Positions 35,186 to 43,873 of a DNA stretch of 64,000 bases are shown piece after piece (the first letter of the stretch is position 1; each line of letters starts with the position of its first letter). Made by a program: the position numbers and the translations under genes. Source of the stretch: Bacteroides sp. An322 (lineage in GTDB: Bacteria; Bacteroidota; Bacteroidia; Bacteroidales; Bacteroidaceae); contig NZ_NFIN01000009.1 of NCBI RefSeq assembly GCF_002161765.1, positions 1-64,000 of the forward strand. Reading direction: 5' to 3'. The notes under the pieces are model-generated. The model ran no database searches and was not told the origin of the DNA. It was given only the letters and a program-made list of their open reading frames with translations.

Positions 35186-35262
35186 ATGCATACGGCTTCA
35201 TCGGCTGTTGAAGCAGGCTTCGTAGGCTTACGAAGCAGGGTGCGTTGGCTGATGAACCCTAG
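35186..35262. repeat. GAAGCAGGCTTCG repeat cluster
   Basis: Contains GGCTTCATCGGCTG, GAAGCAGGCTTCG and a second GAAGCAGG within 77 bases. Related motifs occur at 56326-56416 and in a short form near 59188. Non-coding dispersed repeat. Confidence 0.6.
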
Positions 35263-35432
35263 TGCATTAAAAAAGTATGTTTGTTTTATGGAAAAATACA
35301 CGAAACGAGAATCATCTACGAATATTTACAATATTTCGAATATTAACTAATATGAATGTTCGCATTTTGCCCAATTAGTTGTAGGGGCGTATTGCGGATA
35401 TTCAATTTAACTAATCAAACCAAACTCATTTT

Positions 35433-37574
35433 ATGAAACAAAAACTGGCGTTCTGTTGCGCCGGTTTGCTTTGCCTGCTGGCTGCTTGTACCGACAAGAG
35501 CGAAAGCCTTGCCCTGGGGCAGCAGGGAGGTATATGCATCATCGGTTCGGCAGACGGATTTACATCCCTTCCGCAGACGCGGACGCAGGTGGGCGATGTG
35601 TCGGAAGACGGTGCGTTGCTGATAGAATGGAGTGCGGGAGACCGTATCGGCGTATTCGGCGACGGTTCGACAGCCAATGCGCTTTTCACCGGAAACAATG
35701 ACGCACCAGCCCCTACCACAACCTTTGCGGGGACGCTTACGGGAGGCGATATGCCCGTCTATGCTTATTATCCTTATCAGGAAGGCGTTTCAGACAAGAC
35801 GGTTATTCCGATAGAGATTCCTGCCGAACAGATGTATACCGATGAAAGTTCGGTAGCTCAATACGACTTCAAGGCTTCACGGGAGATAGTGGCAGACCCT
35901 TCGGGCGGTTATCGCGTGCAGTTCCGTCAACTGGCAGCACTGGTACGGTTTGAGATTGACTTGACAGGGGTGCAGAGTTTGGCAGACGATGAACTGCTGA
36001 TGAACATTACGATTCATCCGACGGATAACACAGTGCCTATGACCGGCAGTTTCACTTACAATTTGACTAACTTAGATGCTGGTTTGCAGCCGGGCGATGC
36101 AACGAATAGCGGCATTACCTTGCTTTTCACTTATCCGCCTACTGCCCGCGAAAAAGCCATAGCGTATGCCGTAGTAGCTCCGGGAAAGCATGAAGGCGAG
36201 ACGTGGACTTGTACATTCACCACCGACCGTCAGACGGGAACATTCACCACTACCGCCTTGTGCGATTTCGAGGCGGGCAAGTATTACACCGTTCCGCTTA
36301 CGGCTTCGGTATTGGCAAACAACTATGCCGAGATTGAAGATATACCGGAAAACGAATTAGAGGAAACGGCAAATTGCTATGTCGTGACCCAGCCGGGAGA
36401 ACATTCATTTAAAGCTACAGTTATCGGCAATGGGGTAAAAGGAATCATTTCCGGTGCTGGTTTCCATACGGATACTCCTTATATCAATCCGAAATCGGCG
36501 AAAGTGTTGTGGAGCAGTAAAAAAGATTTTGTTACGGATGTGCGTGTGGAGAATGGCCGTGTACGTTATACCATACCTGAAAGCATAGCCTTTTCGGATG
36601 GTACGGTAAGTGGTAACGCTGTTATAGCCGTCTATAGTGAACCTGATTGCCAAGGCGAAATACTTTGGAGTTGGCATATCTGGGGAACGCAAGGTTTGCC
36701 GGAAGACGAGGAATATACCAATCAGGCAGGTGCAACGTTTTTGGTAATGGATAGAGAACTTGGCGCGTCATCCCCGGGCCGTTATGACGACCCTCTGCTT
36801 TACCAATGGGGACGTAAAGACCCATTCCCGTCTTGTGATATTCAGGGAAGCCGATTCTTCTTGGATGGAACTACTTTGACTTCAATAGACAACTTGAAAG
36901 GTTGGGCATATAAGCTGCAAAAGGACGATGCCACCATTGAAGACGCTGTACGTAATCCGATGTATCTTGTTGCAGGTACCAGCCAGTCGGCACAGCATAA
37001 TTGGCTTGGAAAGACGAATGTCAACTTGTGGGGTGGTGGCGATAAAGAATTGCCGGATAATCTGACAGCCTCTGAAGCTGGTGCAGACTGGGTTTATGGA
37101 AAAACAATTTACGATCCGTCGCCTGTGGGATATCGTGTTGCCAGTATATTCACCTTTAGCGGTTTTACAGATATGCCGAGCGGAACTACAGCCGATGTGA
37201 CAGAGCCGAATGAAGGCAATTCAATTGTGGCAGCGCGGTTGGATTATATTAACTTCGTCAAGCATTCGTCGAACACTTGGTATTTCAAAAAGAACGCTGA
37301 CGATACAGAGGGTGCCCAGTATGCGGACATCGTTGTCCGTGACGGATATTTGGGGTATGAGAAGAAAAACAATGGTAAAGGCGGATATTGGTGGACGGCA
37401 GAGTCATTTGTAGGAGAAGACGGTAAGACGTATGCCTGCTACTTGAAGACCGATGCGTACAAGACAGGCTCTACAGTGGCAGGAAGTAAAAGCGGAAATG
37501 TTATCGAAACCTATGGCAGGGATAAGACATTGCTCCGCGATGCCTATGCCGTCCGTTGCGTAAGAGAAAAATAA
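35433..37574 (+). CDS. Fimbrillin-family lipoprotein
   Basis: 713 residues. Lipobox LLAAC (Cys19). N-terminal fimbrillin-like part (QTRTQVGDVSEDGALLIEW, SAGDRIGVFGDG at about 70-81) with a second half containing FLVMDRELGASSPGRYDDPL and a C-terminal YAVRCVREK, the pattern of FISUMP-like C-terminal domains often found on such lipoproteins. Expected on the outer surface, possibly as a pilus-tip or adhesin component. No Mfa/Fim anchor genes lie next to it. The OmpA gene follows after 29 bases. Confidence 0.78.
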   Translation: MKQKLAFCCAGLLCLLAACTDKSESLALGQQGGICIIGSADGFTSLPQTRTQVGDVSEDGALLIEWSAGDRIGVFGDGSTANALFTGNNDAPAPTTTFAGTLTGGDMPVYAYYPYQEGVSDKTVIPIEIPAEQMYTDESSVAQYDFKASREIVADPSGGYRVQFRQLAALVRFEIDLTGVQSLADDELLMNITIHPTDNTVPMTGSFTYNLTNLDAGLQPGDATNSGITLLFTYPPTAREKAIAYAVVAPGKHEGETWTCTFTTDRQTGTFTTTALCDFEAGKYYTVPLTASVLANNYAEIEDIPENELEETANCYVVTQPGEHSFKATVIGNGVKGIISGAGFHTDTPYINPKSAKVLWSSKKDFVTDVRVENGRVRYTIPESIAFSDGTVSGNAVIAVYSEPDCQGEILWSWHIWGTQGLPEDEEYTNQAGATFLVMDRELGASSPGRYDDPLLYQWGRKDPFPSCDIQGSRFFLDGTTLTSIDNLKGWAYKLQKDDATIEDAVRNPMYLVAGTSQSAQHNWLGKTNVNLWGGGDKELPDNLTASEAGADWVYGKTIYDPSPVGYRVASIFTFSGFTDMPSGTTADVTEPNEGNSIVAARLDYINFVKHSSNTWYFKKNADDTEGAQYADIVVRDGYLGYEKKNNGKGGYWWTAESFVGEDGKTYACYLKTDAYKTGSTVAGSKSGNVIETYGRDKTLLRDAYAVRCVREK

Positions 37575-37603
37575 AGAAAACCAATCAATTATTTTATATA
37601 GTT

Positions 37604-38806
37604 ATGAATAAAAAAGTGTTTATGGCGGCAGCCTTGGTGCTTGCCGCGGGTTCGGTTTGTGCTCAGACCGAACCGGTTGCCCAATCTACCGAAGTAGTAG
37701 AAGAAAGCACGGACAATGTAGAGATTAATTCCTTCTGGAGTAACTGGTTTATCAGTGCCGGAGGTGGTGCACAGATTTACTTTGGCGACCATGACCGCCA
37801 GGCAAGTTTCGGCGACCGTCTTTCGGGCGCACTCGATATTGCCGTAGGGAAGTGGTTCTCTCCGGAAATCGGGGTACGCTTGATGTATAGCGGCTTGTCG
37901 GCAAAAGGTGCCACTCAAAAAGGGCATTTGGCACATAGTACAGGTGTGGATGTCCCTGGTAAAGGTGGTAATGGTTATTGGTTGGAGAAGTCGAAATTTA
38001 ATTTCTTCAATTTCCAAATCGATGCTATGTTTAATGCTTCCAACATCATTTGGGGGTATAATGAGAAGCGCGTGTACAACTTGAGCCCTTATGTAGGTTT
38101 GGGTGTGATGCGTGTAAGCGACAAGCCTGCTGAAACCGCTATTGCCGGACATTTCGGTTTGTTGAACTCGTTCCGTCTCACCTCTTGTCTGGACTTGAAT
38201 CTGGATATCCGCGGGACATTGGTAAACGATGATTTCGACGGCGAACCGGGCGGACGTAAAGGCGAAGGCTTGCTGACCGCTACACTCGGGCTGACTTATA
38301 AATTCAGTCCTCGCGGCTGGAACCGTGGGAAGAATGTCATCCGCACGGTGTATAACACGGCTGAGATAAAAGCCATGCAGGAAAAGCTGCGTCAGATGAG
38401 CGAAGAAAACGCCCGTCTGCAAGAGGCGATTGCAAATGGCAATAAGGAAGAAGCACAGACTATCGTGAAGCAGATTGCTTCATCGAATCTGGTGGTATTC
38501 CCGATAGGCAAGAGCACTTTGTCGAACGAGGCGCGTGTCAATCTGGGAATGCTTGCCGAGGTGATAAAGAAAGGCGACCCGCATTCGGTTTACACCATTA
38601 CCGGTTATGCCGATGAGGGTACAGGAAGCGAGGAATTGAATCGCGAATTGAGCAAGGAGCGTGCTGATGCTGTGTACGACTGCTTGGTAAAGGAATTCGG
38701 CATCAGCCAGTCTCAGCTTCGCATTGACTACAAGGGCGGTGTCGACAATATGTTCTACAACGACCCGCGCCTGAGCCGTGCGGTGATTACTCAAGAAAGC
38801 AACTGA
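37604..38806 (+). CDS. OmpA-family outer-membrane protein
   Basis: 400 residues from the ATG at 37604, where a clean signal peptide begins (MNKKVFMAAALVLAAGSVCA). Residues 40-255 form an outer-membrane beta-barrel with alternating patterns (GGGAQIYFGDHD, LGLTYKFSPRGW). A short coiled linker (about 265-300) precedes the OmpA peptidoglycan-binding domain (about 310-400) with FPIGKSTLSNEARVNLGMLA, ITGYADEGTGSEELNRELSK and LSRAVI. Links outer membrane and peptidoglycan. Ends at a strong terminator. Confidence 0.9.
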   Translation: MNKKVFMAAALVLAAGSVCAQTEPVAQSTEVVEESTDNVEINSFWSNWFISAGGGAQIYFGDHDRQASFGDRLSGALDIAVGKWFSPEIGVRLMYSGLSAKGATQKGHLAHSTGVDVPGKGGNGYWLEKSKFNFFNFQIDAMFNASNIIWGYNEKRVYNLSPYVGLGVMRVSDKPAETAIAGHFGLLNSFRLTSCLDLNLDIRGTLVNDDFDGEPGGRKGEGLLTATLGLTYKFSPRGWNRGKNVIRTVYNTAEIKAMQEKLRQMSEENARLQEAIANGNKEEAQTIVKQIASSNLVVFPIGKSTLSNEARVNLGMLAEVIKKGDPHSVYTITGYADEGTGSEELNRELSKERADAVYDCLVKEFGISQSQLRIDYKGGVDNMFYNDPRLSRAVITQESN

Positions 38807-38844
38807 TACTGTAGCTTTTATTCTCATAACCTTTTGAAGTGAAA

Positions 38845-38889
38845 GCACGAAGCCAAACGGATTTCTCCGTTACGCTTCGTGCTTTTTTT
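38845..38889 (+). terminator. Intrinsic terminator after the OmpA-family gene
   Basis: GCACGAAGC (38845-38853) pairs with GCTTCGTGC (38874-38882), followed by seven Ts. Confidence 0.88.
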
Positions 38890-38912
38890 GTGTCTTGTAC
38901 CTCTATGGATGA

Positions 38913-39399
38913 TTAGATAATCAACATTCCTGAGTAAGGAGTTTCCGGTGATTGCATGCGTATTATGTCACTGTTGCAAGACGCTATTAATTGCTGGGCG
39001 TAAGCATATACCTCGTCAGGTAATCCGGTTTTCAATAACAATTGTTCTGCAATATGTTTTTTTTCCGATAGCACTATTGTAACTTTCGTAAAGTGCACGC
39101 CTCTCTTCCACAATGACATTTCTATCATTTAGCTTGAAAAGCTCAATTGTATATTTGCCTTTCAGACTTTCTTGTCCATTGATAATACGCGGTTGCATAA
39201 TATGTTGGTTGTAGACAATATAGTTTGATGGGGATTCGGTAGAAGGGTTGATGATAAGTGGTTCTTCTTTACTTATGTCATGGGTGTCAATACTTCGTTT
39301 GGTTTCATCTGCCAGCGGAAAATTAGTCTTTTTATAACTTCTGTTGCAAATAGTGCAAGCGAAGAGCAGATTTGTTTTTGATTTATTGAAATGCCTCAT
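38913..39399 (-). pseudogene. PtuB-like HNH nuclease gene, N-terminally deleted and frameshifted
   Basis: Starts at 39399, overlapping the stop of the ATPase gene by ATGA. After seven residues it enters the middle of the HNH domain (LLFACTICNRSYKKTNFPL), with EPLIINPSTESPSNYI downstream, as in the HNH partner of Septu-like ATPases. The first half of the domain, with its cysteine pair and His, is absent. An eight-A run (plus-strand T run 39057-39064) shifts the frame; the expected C terminus (HIAEQLLLKTGLPDEVYAYA) continues in another frame to 38913. Seven As would restore it. Either one lesion or both make the product inactive. Confidence 0.75.
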
Positions 39400-40604
39400 A
39401 GTTGAATCTTTAATTGTTCTGCTTCTGATAGGGTTGTTTTCGCTAATAATTGATTCCGTTGTTTGATTTTTTCATCCCATTCAGGCGGGAACAGGGATTG
39501 AAGCCCGAACCAATCACTTAGAAGTACTTGTCCGATACTTCCCGTATTTATACCGTTGTTCATTTCCTCTTTCTCAGAGCTAAGGTTAACGATTTGGGCA
39601 ATGTTACTTGCTCCTACTACAATGATAGGGCTATGAGTTGAAACAATAAACTGGATGTTAGGGAATGTATGGTTTAGCTGTTTTAGGATGATGCGTTGCC
39701 AGAGTGGATGTAAATGTAAATCTACTTCATCTATCAATACAATTCCTTTCCCAATTAAAGGATTGGGCATTGACGGATTGGCTTCAGCCATGCGTGCAGC
39801 TAAATCAGCTACCATTGAAATGACGATTTTATACCCATCACTCATCTGTTCGATGCGTAGTTCATGTATGTTCCCGTCTTTTTCGATTCTATCCATTACG
39901 AAACGGAGTGGTTTAGTTTCGATACGAGGGTTTTGAAAAGAATTTATAAAACCAGATAAAGCGTTTCGCACAGTATTTAAAACCGGTGATTTGTAGTTCC
40001 AATCTTTTAGCTTTTCTTTCATTCTGCGTTCTTCATCTTCCATTAAATCAAACCAGCCGAAGAATCGTTTAAAATCTGTAGCGGGTATTAAAGCGTTTTT
40101 ATAGCAGTCCCAGCGTTCATAGGCTTGCGCAAAACCTCTTTTGCGGGCAGGAACTTCAAATTGCCCTCTTCCGGTGCCATAATAGGCAAAGATCGGTATG
40201 TGTATATCTGTTTGACCGGCTATAATTGCTTCTTTACAATGAATTGCCGCCTTTTTTAATAGTTCATAATTAGCTTTGGGCGGATTTGAGATACCTTTGC
40301 GGTAGCGGATAGAAGCCATAGTGCCGTTTTCATCTTCTAATTCGGCATCAACAGTCAGATAATCAGCCATTTTTCCATAACGGTTGATATGTACGTCCAT
40401 TTCAGACAGTTGAAAATCAGATATTCCGGGAAATTGCATGGAATAGGGAGCGATAGCAGTAGCCATTGCATCCAATACAGTTGTTTTTCCGAAACCATTA
40501 TCGCCTAATAAGATTATGACATTCTTATCTTTTGGGAAAGATAATTTTTTCGTTACATTTCCTATGAGGCGCATATTGGTAATAGCAATACTATTAAAAC
40601 GCAT
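39396..40604 (-). CDS. AAA-family ATPase (Septu PtuA-like)
   Basis: 402 residues. SMC/ABC-like ATPase: Walker A GDNGFGKTT at 34-42, signature-like MSDGYKIVISMVADLAAR, Walker B IVLIDEVDLHLHP, and H-loop VSTHSPIIV. Together with an HNH nuclease gene coupled downstream this is the two-gene layout of Septu-type phage defence, where the ATPase senses and the nuclease cuts. Here the nuclease is decayed, so the ATPase may be an orphan. A TAAATTTG promoter (minus strand, 40646-40653) precedes it. Confidence 0.82.
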   Translation of the reverse strand: MRFNSIAITNMRLIGNVTKKLSFPKDKNVIILLGDNGFGKTTVLDAMATAIAPYSMQFPGISDFQLSEMDVHINRYGKMADYLTVDAELEDENGTMASIRYRKGISNPPKANYELLKKAAIHCKEAIIAGQTDIHIPIFAYYGTGRGQFEVPARKRGFAQAYERWDCYKNALIPATDFKRFFGWFDLMEDEERRMKEKLKDWNYKSPVLNTVRNALSGFINSFQNPRIETKPLRFVMDRIEKDGNIHELRIEQMSDGYKIVISMVADLAARMAEANPSMPNPLIGKGIVLIDEVDLHLHPLWQRIILKQLNHTFPNIQFIVSTHSPIIVVGASNIAQIVNLSSEKEEMNNGINTGSIGQVLLSDWFGLQSLFPPEWDEKIKQRNQLLAKTTLSEAEQLKIQL

Positions 40605-40645
40605 ATATCAATTCTTTTTCTGTGTTTGTTTTATTTTTACTATTA

Positions 40646-40653
40646 CAAATTTA
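40646..40653 (-). promoter_or_regulatory. -7 box for the Septu-like operon
   Basis: On the minus strand TAAATTTG fits TAnnTTTG, with a TTG at 40675-40677 about 21 bases upstream. It lies 42 bases before the ATPase start. Confidence 0.6.
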
Positions 40654-40770
40654 GAGAAAAAATTTGTATTGTTGCAATAAAACAAGGTAGAAATCTAAAT
40701 ATTTGGCACGGCTCTTTCATTTAAAATATTAAATGGATATCCGCATTTGCCAAATACCTGTAGGGGCAGA

Positions 40771-42405
40771 TTATTTTCTTTCCAGCACCACCCGCTCTGA
40801 GCAAAGTTGGGCGGTTTTGTCTCTGTGGGTAATGAGGATAAGTGTTTTGTCTTGAACCAAACGGGAGAGGCGTTCCATCAGGATGCGTTCGGTCTCTTCA
40901 TCCAGGGCAGAGGTCGGTTCGTCTAATAGCAGGATGCTTCCGGGGCGGAGCAGGCCGCGGGCAATGGCGATGCGCTGGGCTTGCCCTTCACTCAGTCCGC
41001 TTCCTAATTCTCCGCACGGGGTGTCCAGTCCTTCGGGCAGGGTATAGACAAAATCGGCTGCTGCTGTATGGAGGGCATCGCGCAATTGGCTTTCGGTCGC
41101 TTGGGGATTCCCTAACAGGAGATTGTCGCGGACATTTCCGCTGATGAGTGTATTCCCTTGGGGCACGTAAACCAAATTGCAGCGCAGACGGGGCGATGCT
41201 TCGGCTTCTTTTTGGTTGTCGTAAAAGACAATGCGCCCTTGATTGGGGCTAAGCAGGGAAAGCATCAAGCGGATAAGCGTGCTTTTTCCGGCTCCGGTTT
41301 CACCGAAAACTGCCGTCAGGCTTCCGGGACGGAAGTCGTGAGAAAAGCGTTCGATGATGTTCCGATGTCCGTCGGGATAGGAGAAAGTCACATTTTCGAT
41401 GCGGATGCCTGCCTTTCCCTTCAGCCGAATCGGTTCTCCTTGTTCTTCGGCAGGCAATTGAGACAACTCTGCCAGACGTTCTACCGAAGCCGAGGCACGG
41501 ACAAAGGCAGGCACTTGGCGGCCCATTTCAGCCATGGGGCGTTGCACTTGGGACACCAGTTGCAGAAATGCAGCCATCATGCCGAAAGTGACCGTTCCGG
41601 CTGCCAGTCCATGGATTCCCCATAAGAATGCGGTGAGATATCCGGCGGCAAACCCCAGTTGTACGATTGTCCGTGAAAAGAGGGAGAACCCTGTACGGTG
41701 CATGATTTGCTGTTGCAGGTTTCCTTGCAAAGTCTGAAGCGCGCCGATGACTTGTGGGGTATATTCTAAGGTGGATATGAGTGTCCGGTGTTGCAGGTTT
41801 TCTTGCACGTGCGACTGTATCCGGCTGTCTGTATTACGGATATCGCGTGTCAGTCGGTGGATTTTCCGCACGTAGGCTTTGCTGAGCAGCAAGGCTGCCG
41901 GAGTGATGAAGACCAATATTCCTGCCAGACGAAGGTCTAGCCGGGTCAGGAAGAAAAAAGCTCCGGCTAGCTGGATAGCCGTTACGAGGACGGCAGGCAA
42001 TGTCCGGCAAAGGATGTCGGTGACGGTATATACATCGCTTTCCAGCCGGTTCAGGATGTCTCCTGTGTGGAAAGTTTCCCGTCCTGCCCACCGGCTTTCC
42101 ATTAAATGGATGAAAAGGTTTTGCCTAAGGCTATTCCTCATGCTTGTCGCTGTATGTATGTTGAGTTTTCCCATACAGTATGAGGCGGCTATCTGCATTC
42201 CAGAGCAGCTTATCAATAGCAGGATATACAGGGTGGTATTGCCTTCTGTTTGTCCGGTAGCAATGTCAATCAGGTGTTTGCTAAGCCAGACGAAGAATAA
42301 TGAGAGGCAGACATGCACAATGCCGATGAGGCTGTTCGCAAGAATCCGCAGGCGGTATCCTTTCGAAGCTTTTTGTATCCAATGTAGGTAATCGGCTGGT
42401 TTCAT
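40771..42405 (-). CDS. ABC transporter, fused permease and ATPase
   Basis: 544 residues. Six membrane helices (about 20-290) then a nucleotide-binding domain (about 330-544): Walker A GETGAGKS, signature LSEGQAQR, Walker B ILLLDEPTSALDEE, H-loop ITHRD. There is no N-terminal C39 peptidase domain. It overlaps the signal-peptidase-like gene by four bases, so the two are co-translated. The pairing suggests export of a peptide whose leader is cut by the partner; cargo unknown. Confidence 0.87.
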   Translation of the reverse strand: MKPADYLHWIQKASKGYRLRILANSLIGIVHVCLSLFFVWLSKHLIDIATGQTEGNTTLYILLLISCSGMQIAASYCMGKLNIHTATSMRNSLRQNLFIHLMESRWAGRETFHTGDILNRLESDVYTVTDILCRTLPAVLVTAIQLAGAFFFLTRLDLRLAGILVFITPAALLLSKAYVRKIHRLTRDIRNTDSRIQSHVQENLQHRTLISTLEYTPQVIGALQTLQGNLQQQIMHRTGFSLFSRTIVQLGFAAGYLTAFLWGIHGLAAGTVTFGMMAAFLQLVSQVQRPMAEMGRQVPAFVRASASVERLAELSQLPAEEQGEPIRLKGKAGIRIENVTFSYPDGHRNIIERFSHDFRPGSLTAVFGETGAGKSTLIRLMLSLLSPNQGRIVFYDNQKEAEASPRLRCNLVYVPQGNTLISGNVRDNLLLGNPQATESQLRDALHTAAADFVYTLPEGLDTPCGELGSGLSEGQAQRIAIARGLLRPGSILLLDEPTSALDEETERILMERLSRLVQDKTLILITHRDKTAQLCSERVVLERK

Positions 42406-42878
42406 TTCGATGTCTTGGTTTTATTTATGATACGGCAGATTTTCAACAAATATCTGCGGATAGGCAACAACTGCTGCCAGATATAGGCTTTCCTGCGTTC
42501 GGCATCCGCATCGCAATCGGTTTGCTTTCCGTCTCTGATAAGGTATTTCACTTTTCCGATAATGTCTTTGCGCCTGCATTGTTCGGTAGCCCGAAGGTTT
42601 CCGTCTCCCATTAAAGTGACGTTTTCCCCGTCCAGACTGCGGATTCTGTGTAATACGTATGGGCCTTCAGGCAAATGTGCCAATACGATGTCTCCTTTTC
42701 GGATATGGGAGCAGTGTTCTAAAACGATACAATCCCGGTTCTCGATAATAAAAGGGTACATGCTGTTTCCTTTGGCGTGGAAGGTAACGGTTTTCCCTTC
42801 TGCCAACAAAGCCGTTATTTCAGAAAACATGACTTCGTTGGGCACTATCATCTTATGGATGTCTGAGGACTGGTTCAT
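42402..42878 (-). CDS. S24/S26-family peptidase, Ser/His signal-peptidase-like
   Basis: 158 residues from the ATG at 42878. A longer frame opens at 42947 but would start upstream of the likely promoter at 42903-42910. Ser39 lies in KGNSMYPFI, the nucleophile motif of signal peptidases. In the position of the catalytic Lys of bacterial LepB there is His77 (YVLHRIR), as in ER-type/SipW-like (S26B) enzymes, with GDGN at 91-94 as a candidate acid. No strong membrane helix is seen. Coupled to the ABC exporter gene. Confidence 0.75.
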   Translation of the reverse strand: MNQSSDIHKMIVPNEVMFSEITALLAEGKTVTFHAKGNSMYPFIIENRDCIVLEHCSHIRKGDIVLAHLPEGPYVLHRIRSLDGENVTLMGDGNLRATEQCRRKDIIGKVKYLIRDGKQTDCDADAERRKAYIWQQLLPIRRYLLKICRIINKTKTSK

Positions 42879-42902
42879 GATGCTTGTCGTTAAGATTGGG
42901 TA

Positions 42903-42910
42903 CAAAAGTA
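42903..42910 (-). promoter_or_regulatory. -7 box for the peptidase/ABC exporter pair
   Basis: On the minus strand TACTTTTG matches TAnnTTTG, about 25 bases before the preferred start at 42878. It decides the start choice for that gene. Confidence 0.6.
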
Positions 42911-43056
42911 ATGAATTTATCCGGGTTGTGAAACTTGTAGCGAACATTTGCTGTTTCTACGTTGTTTTATTTTAACGGATAAGATGCTTGGTTTTGTTTT
43001 TTTATTTGTATCTTGCCGCATAAAAATACGGAATGTATAACTAAAAGCACAAAGAC

Positions 43057-43761
43057 ATGAAAAATTTTAGATTGGAATCTGTTATTTTAGCGATTGGCTT
43101 GTTATTATTGGGAATCTGCATCAAAGGCGGATTCGATTCTTTTGCGGAGCGCGACCGTAGTGTGAATGTGAAAGGTCTGGCGGAAGAGGAAGTTCCAGCG
43201 GACAAGGTGACGTGGCCCTTGGTGTATAAAAGTTTGGGCAATGACTTGAGCACATTGTACGATGAAATCAAGCGTTCGAACCAAACCATCGTGCAGTTCT
43301 TAAAAGAAAAGGGCATTTCCGAAACCGAAATCAGCATCAACGCTCCGGAGATTATCGACCTGAAAGCCGACCGGTATAGCAATCAGGAGAATACGGCGTA
43401 TCGGTATAATGTGACTTCGGTGATAACCGTGACTTCGAATAAGGTGGATTTGATTCGTGATTTAGTGACCGAGCAGGGCGAATTATTGAAGCGGGGCATA
43501 GCCGTTACGGGAGGAGACTACCGGTATAACATTCAATATGAATATACTGGCTTGAACACCATCAAGCCGAAAATGATTGAGGAAGCTACCAAGAATGCGC
43601 GTGAAGCCGCCGAGAAGTTTGCGAAGGATTCGGATAGTAAGTTAGGCAAAATCCGCCATGCTTACCAAGGTCAGTTCAGTATCAGTGACCGTGACGCGAA
43701 TACGCCTTATATTAAAAAGGTAAGGGTGGTCACTACGATAGATTATTCGCTGGAAGATTAA
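43057..43761 (+). CDS. SIMPL-domain protein (YggE-like)
   Basis: 234 residues. N-terminal membrane anchor (about 5-25, VILAIGLLLLGICIKGG) followed by a SIMPL domain with DRSVNVKGLAEEEVPADKVTW and the C-terminal KVRVVTTIDYSLED. Periplasmic or membrane-anchored; role unknown, linked to stress in some bacteria. It stands alone between divergent exporter genes and rpsA. Confidence 0.85.
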   Translation: MKNFRLESVILAIGLLLLGICIKGGFDSFAERDRSVNVKGLAEEEVPADKVTWPLVYKSLGNDLSTLYDEIKRSNQTIVQFLKEKGISETEISINAPEIIDLKADRYSNQENTAYRYNVTSVITVTSNKVDLIRDLVTEQGELLKRGIAVTGGDYRYNIQYEYTGLNTIKPKMIEEATKNAREAAEKFAKDSDSKLGKIRHAYQGQFSISDRDANTPYIKKVRVVTTIDYSLED

Positions 43762-43799
43762 AAAAACGGTTAAAAGTTTTCACTTTCAGGAATTTATTG

Positions 43800-43807
43800 T
43801 ACCTTTG
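43800..43807 (+). promoter_or_regulatory. -7 box for rpsA
   Basis: TACCTTTG, an exact TAnnTTTG match, 67 bases before the ATG, with TTTCACTTTC about 20 bases upstream as a weak -33 region. Confidence 0.75.
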
Positions 43808-43873
43808 CACCCGATTTAGATCAATATAAAGTCTAACACAATTAGTTATTTACAAAACAATTATTTAAACTTA

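Larger units (their letters stand above)
34769..35432. other. Repeat-filled intergenic region
   Basis: 664 bases with no credible gene. It is packed with four inverted-repeat structures (34804-34872, 34915-34992, 35075-35154, 35186-35262) and a partial GTAGGGGC copy at 35381-35400. An AT-rich stretch (35270-35370) ahead of the lipoprotein gene at 35433 may contain its promoter, but no clear -7 box was found. Confidence 0.7.

Noticed and set aside
35041-35432. Small genes in the repeat-rich gap
   Set aside because: Open frames are short and follow the inverted repeats; none has a credible start or homology that I can see.
39016-39399. Complete HNH nuclease
   Set aside because: Only the C-terminal part of the HNH domain is present and the frame ends early at a poly-A run; the rest lies in another frame.
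42879-42947. Longer N terminus for the S26B-like peptidase
   Set aside because: It would start upstream of a good minus-strand promoter box at 42903-42910 and adds no recognisable sequence.
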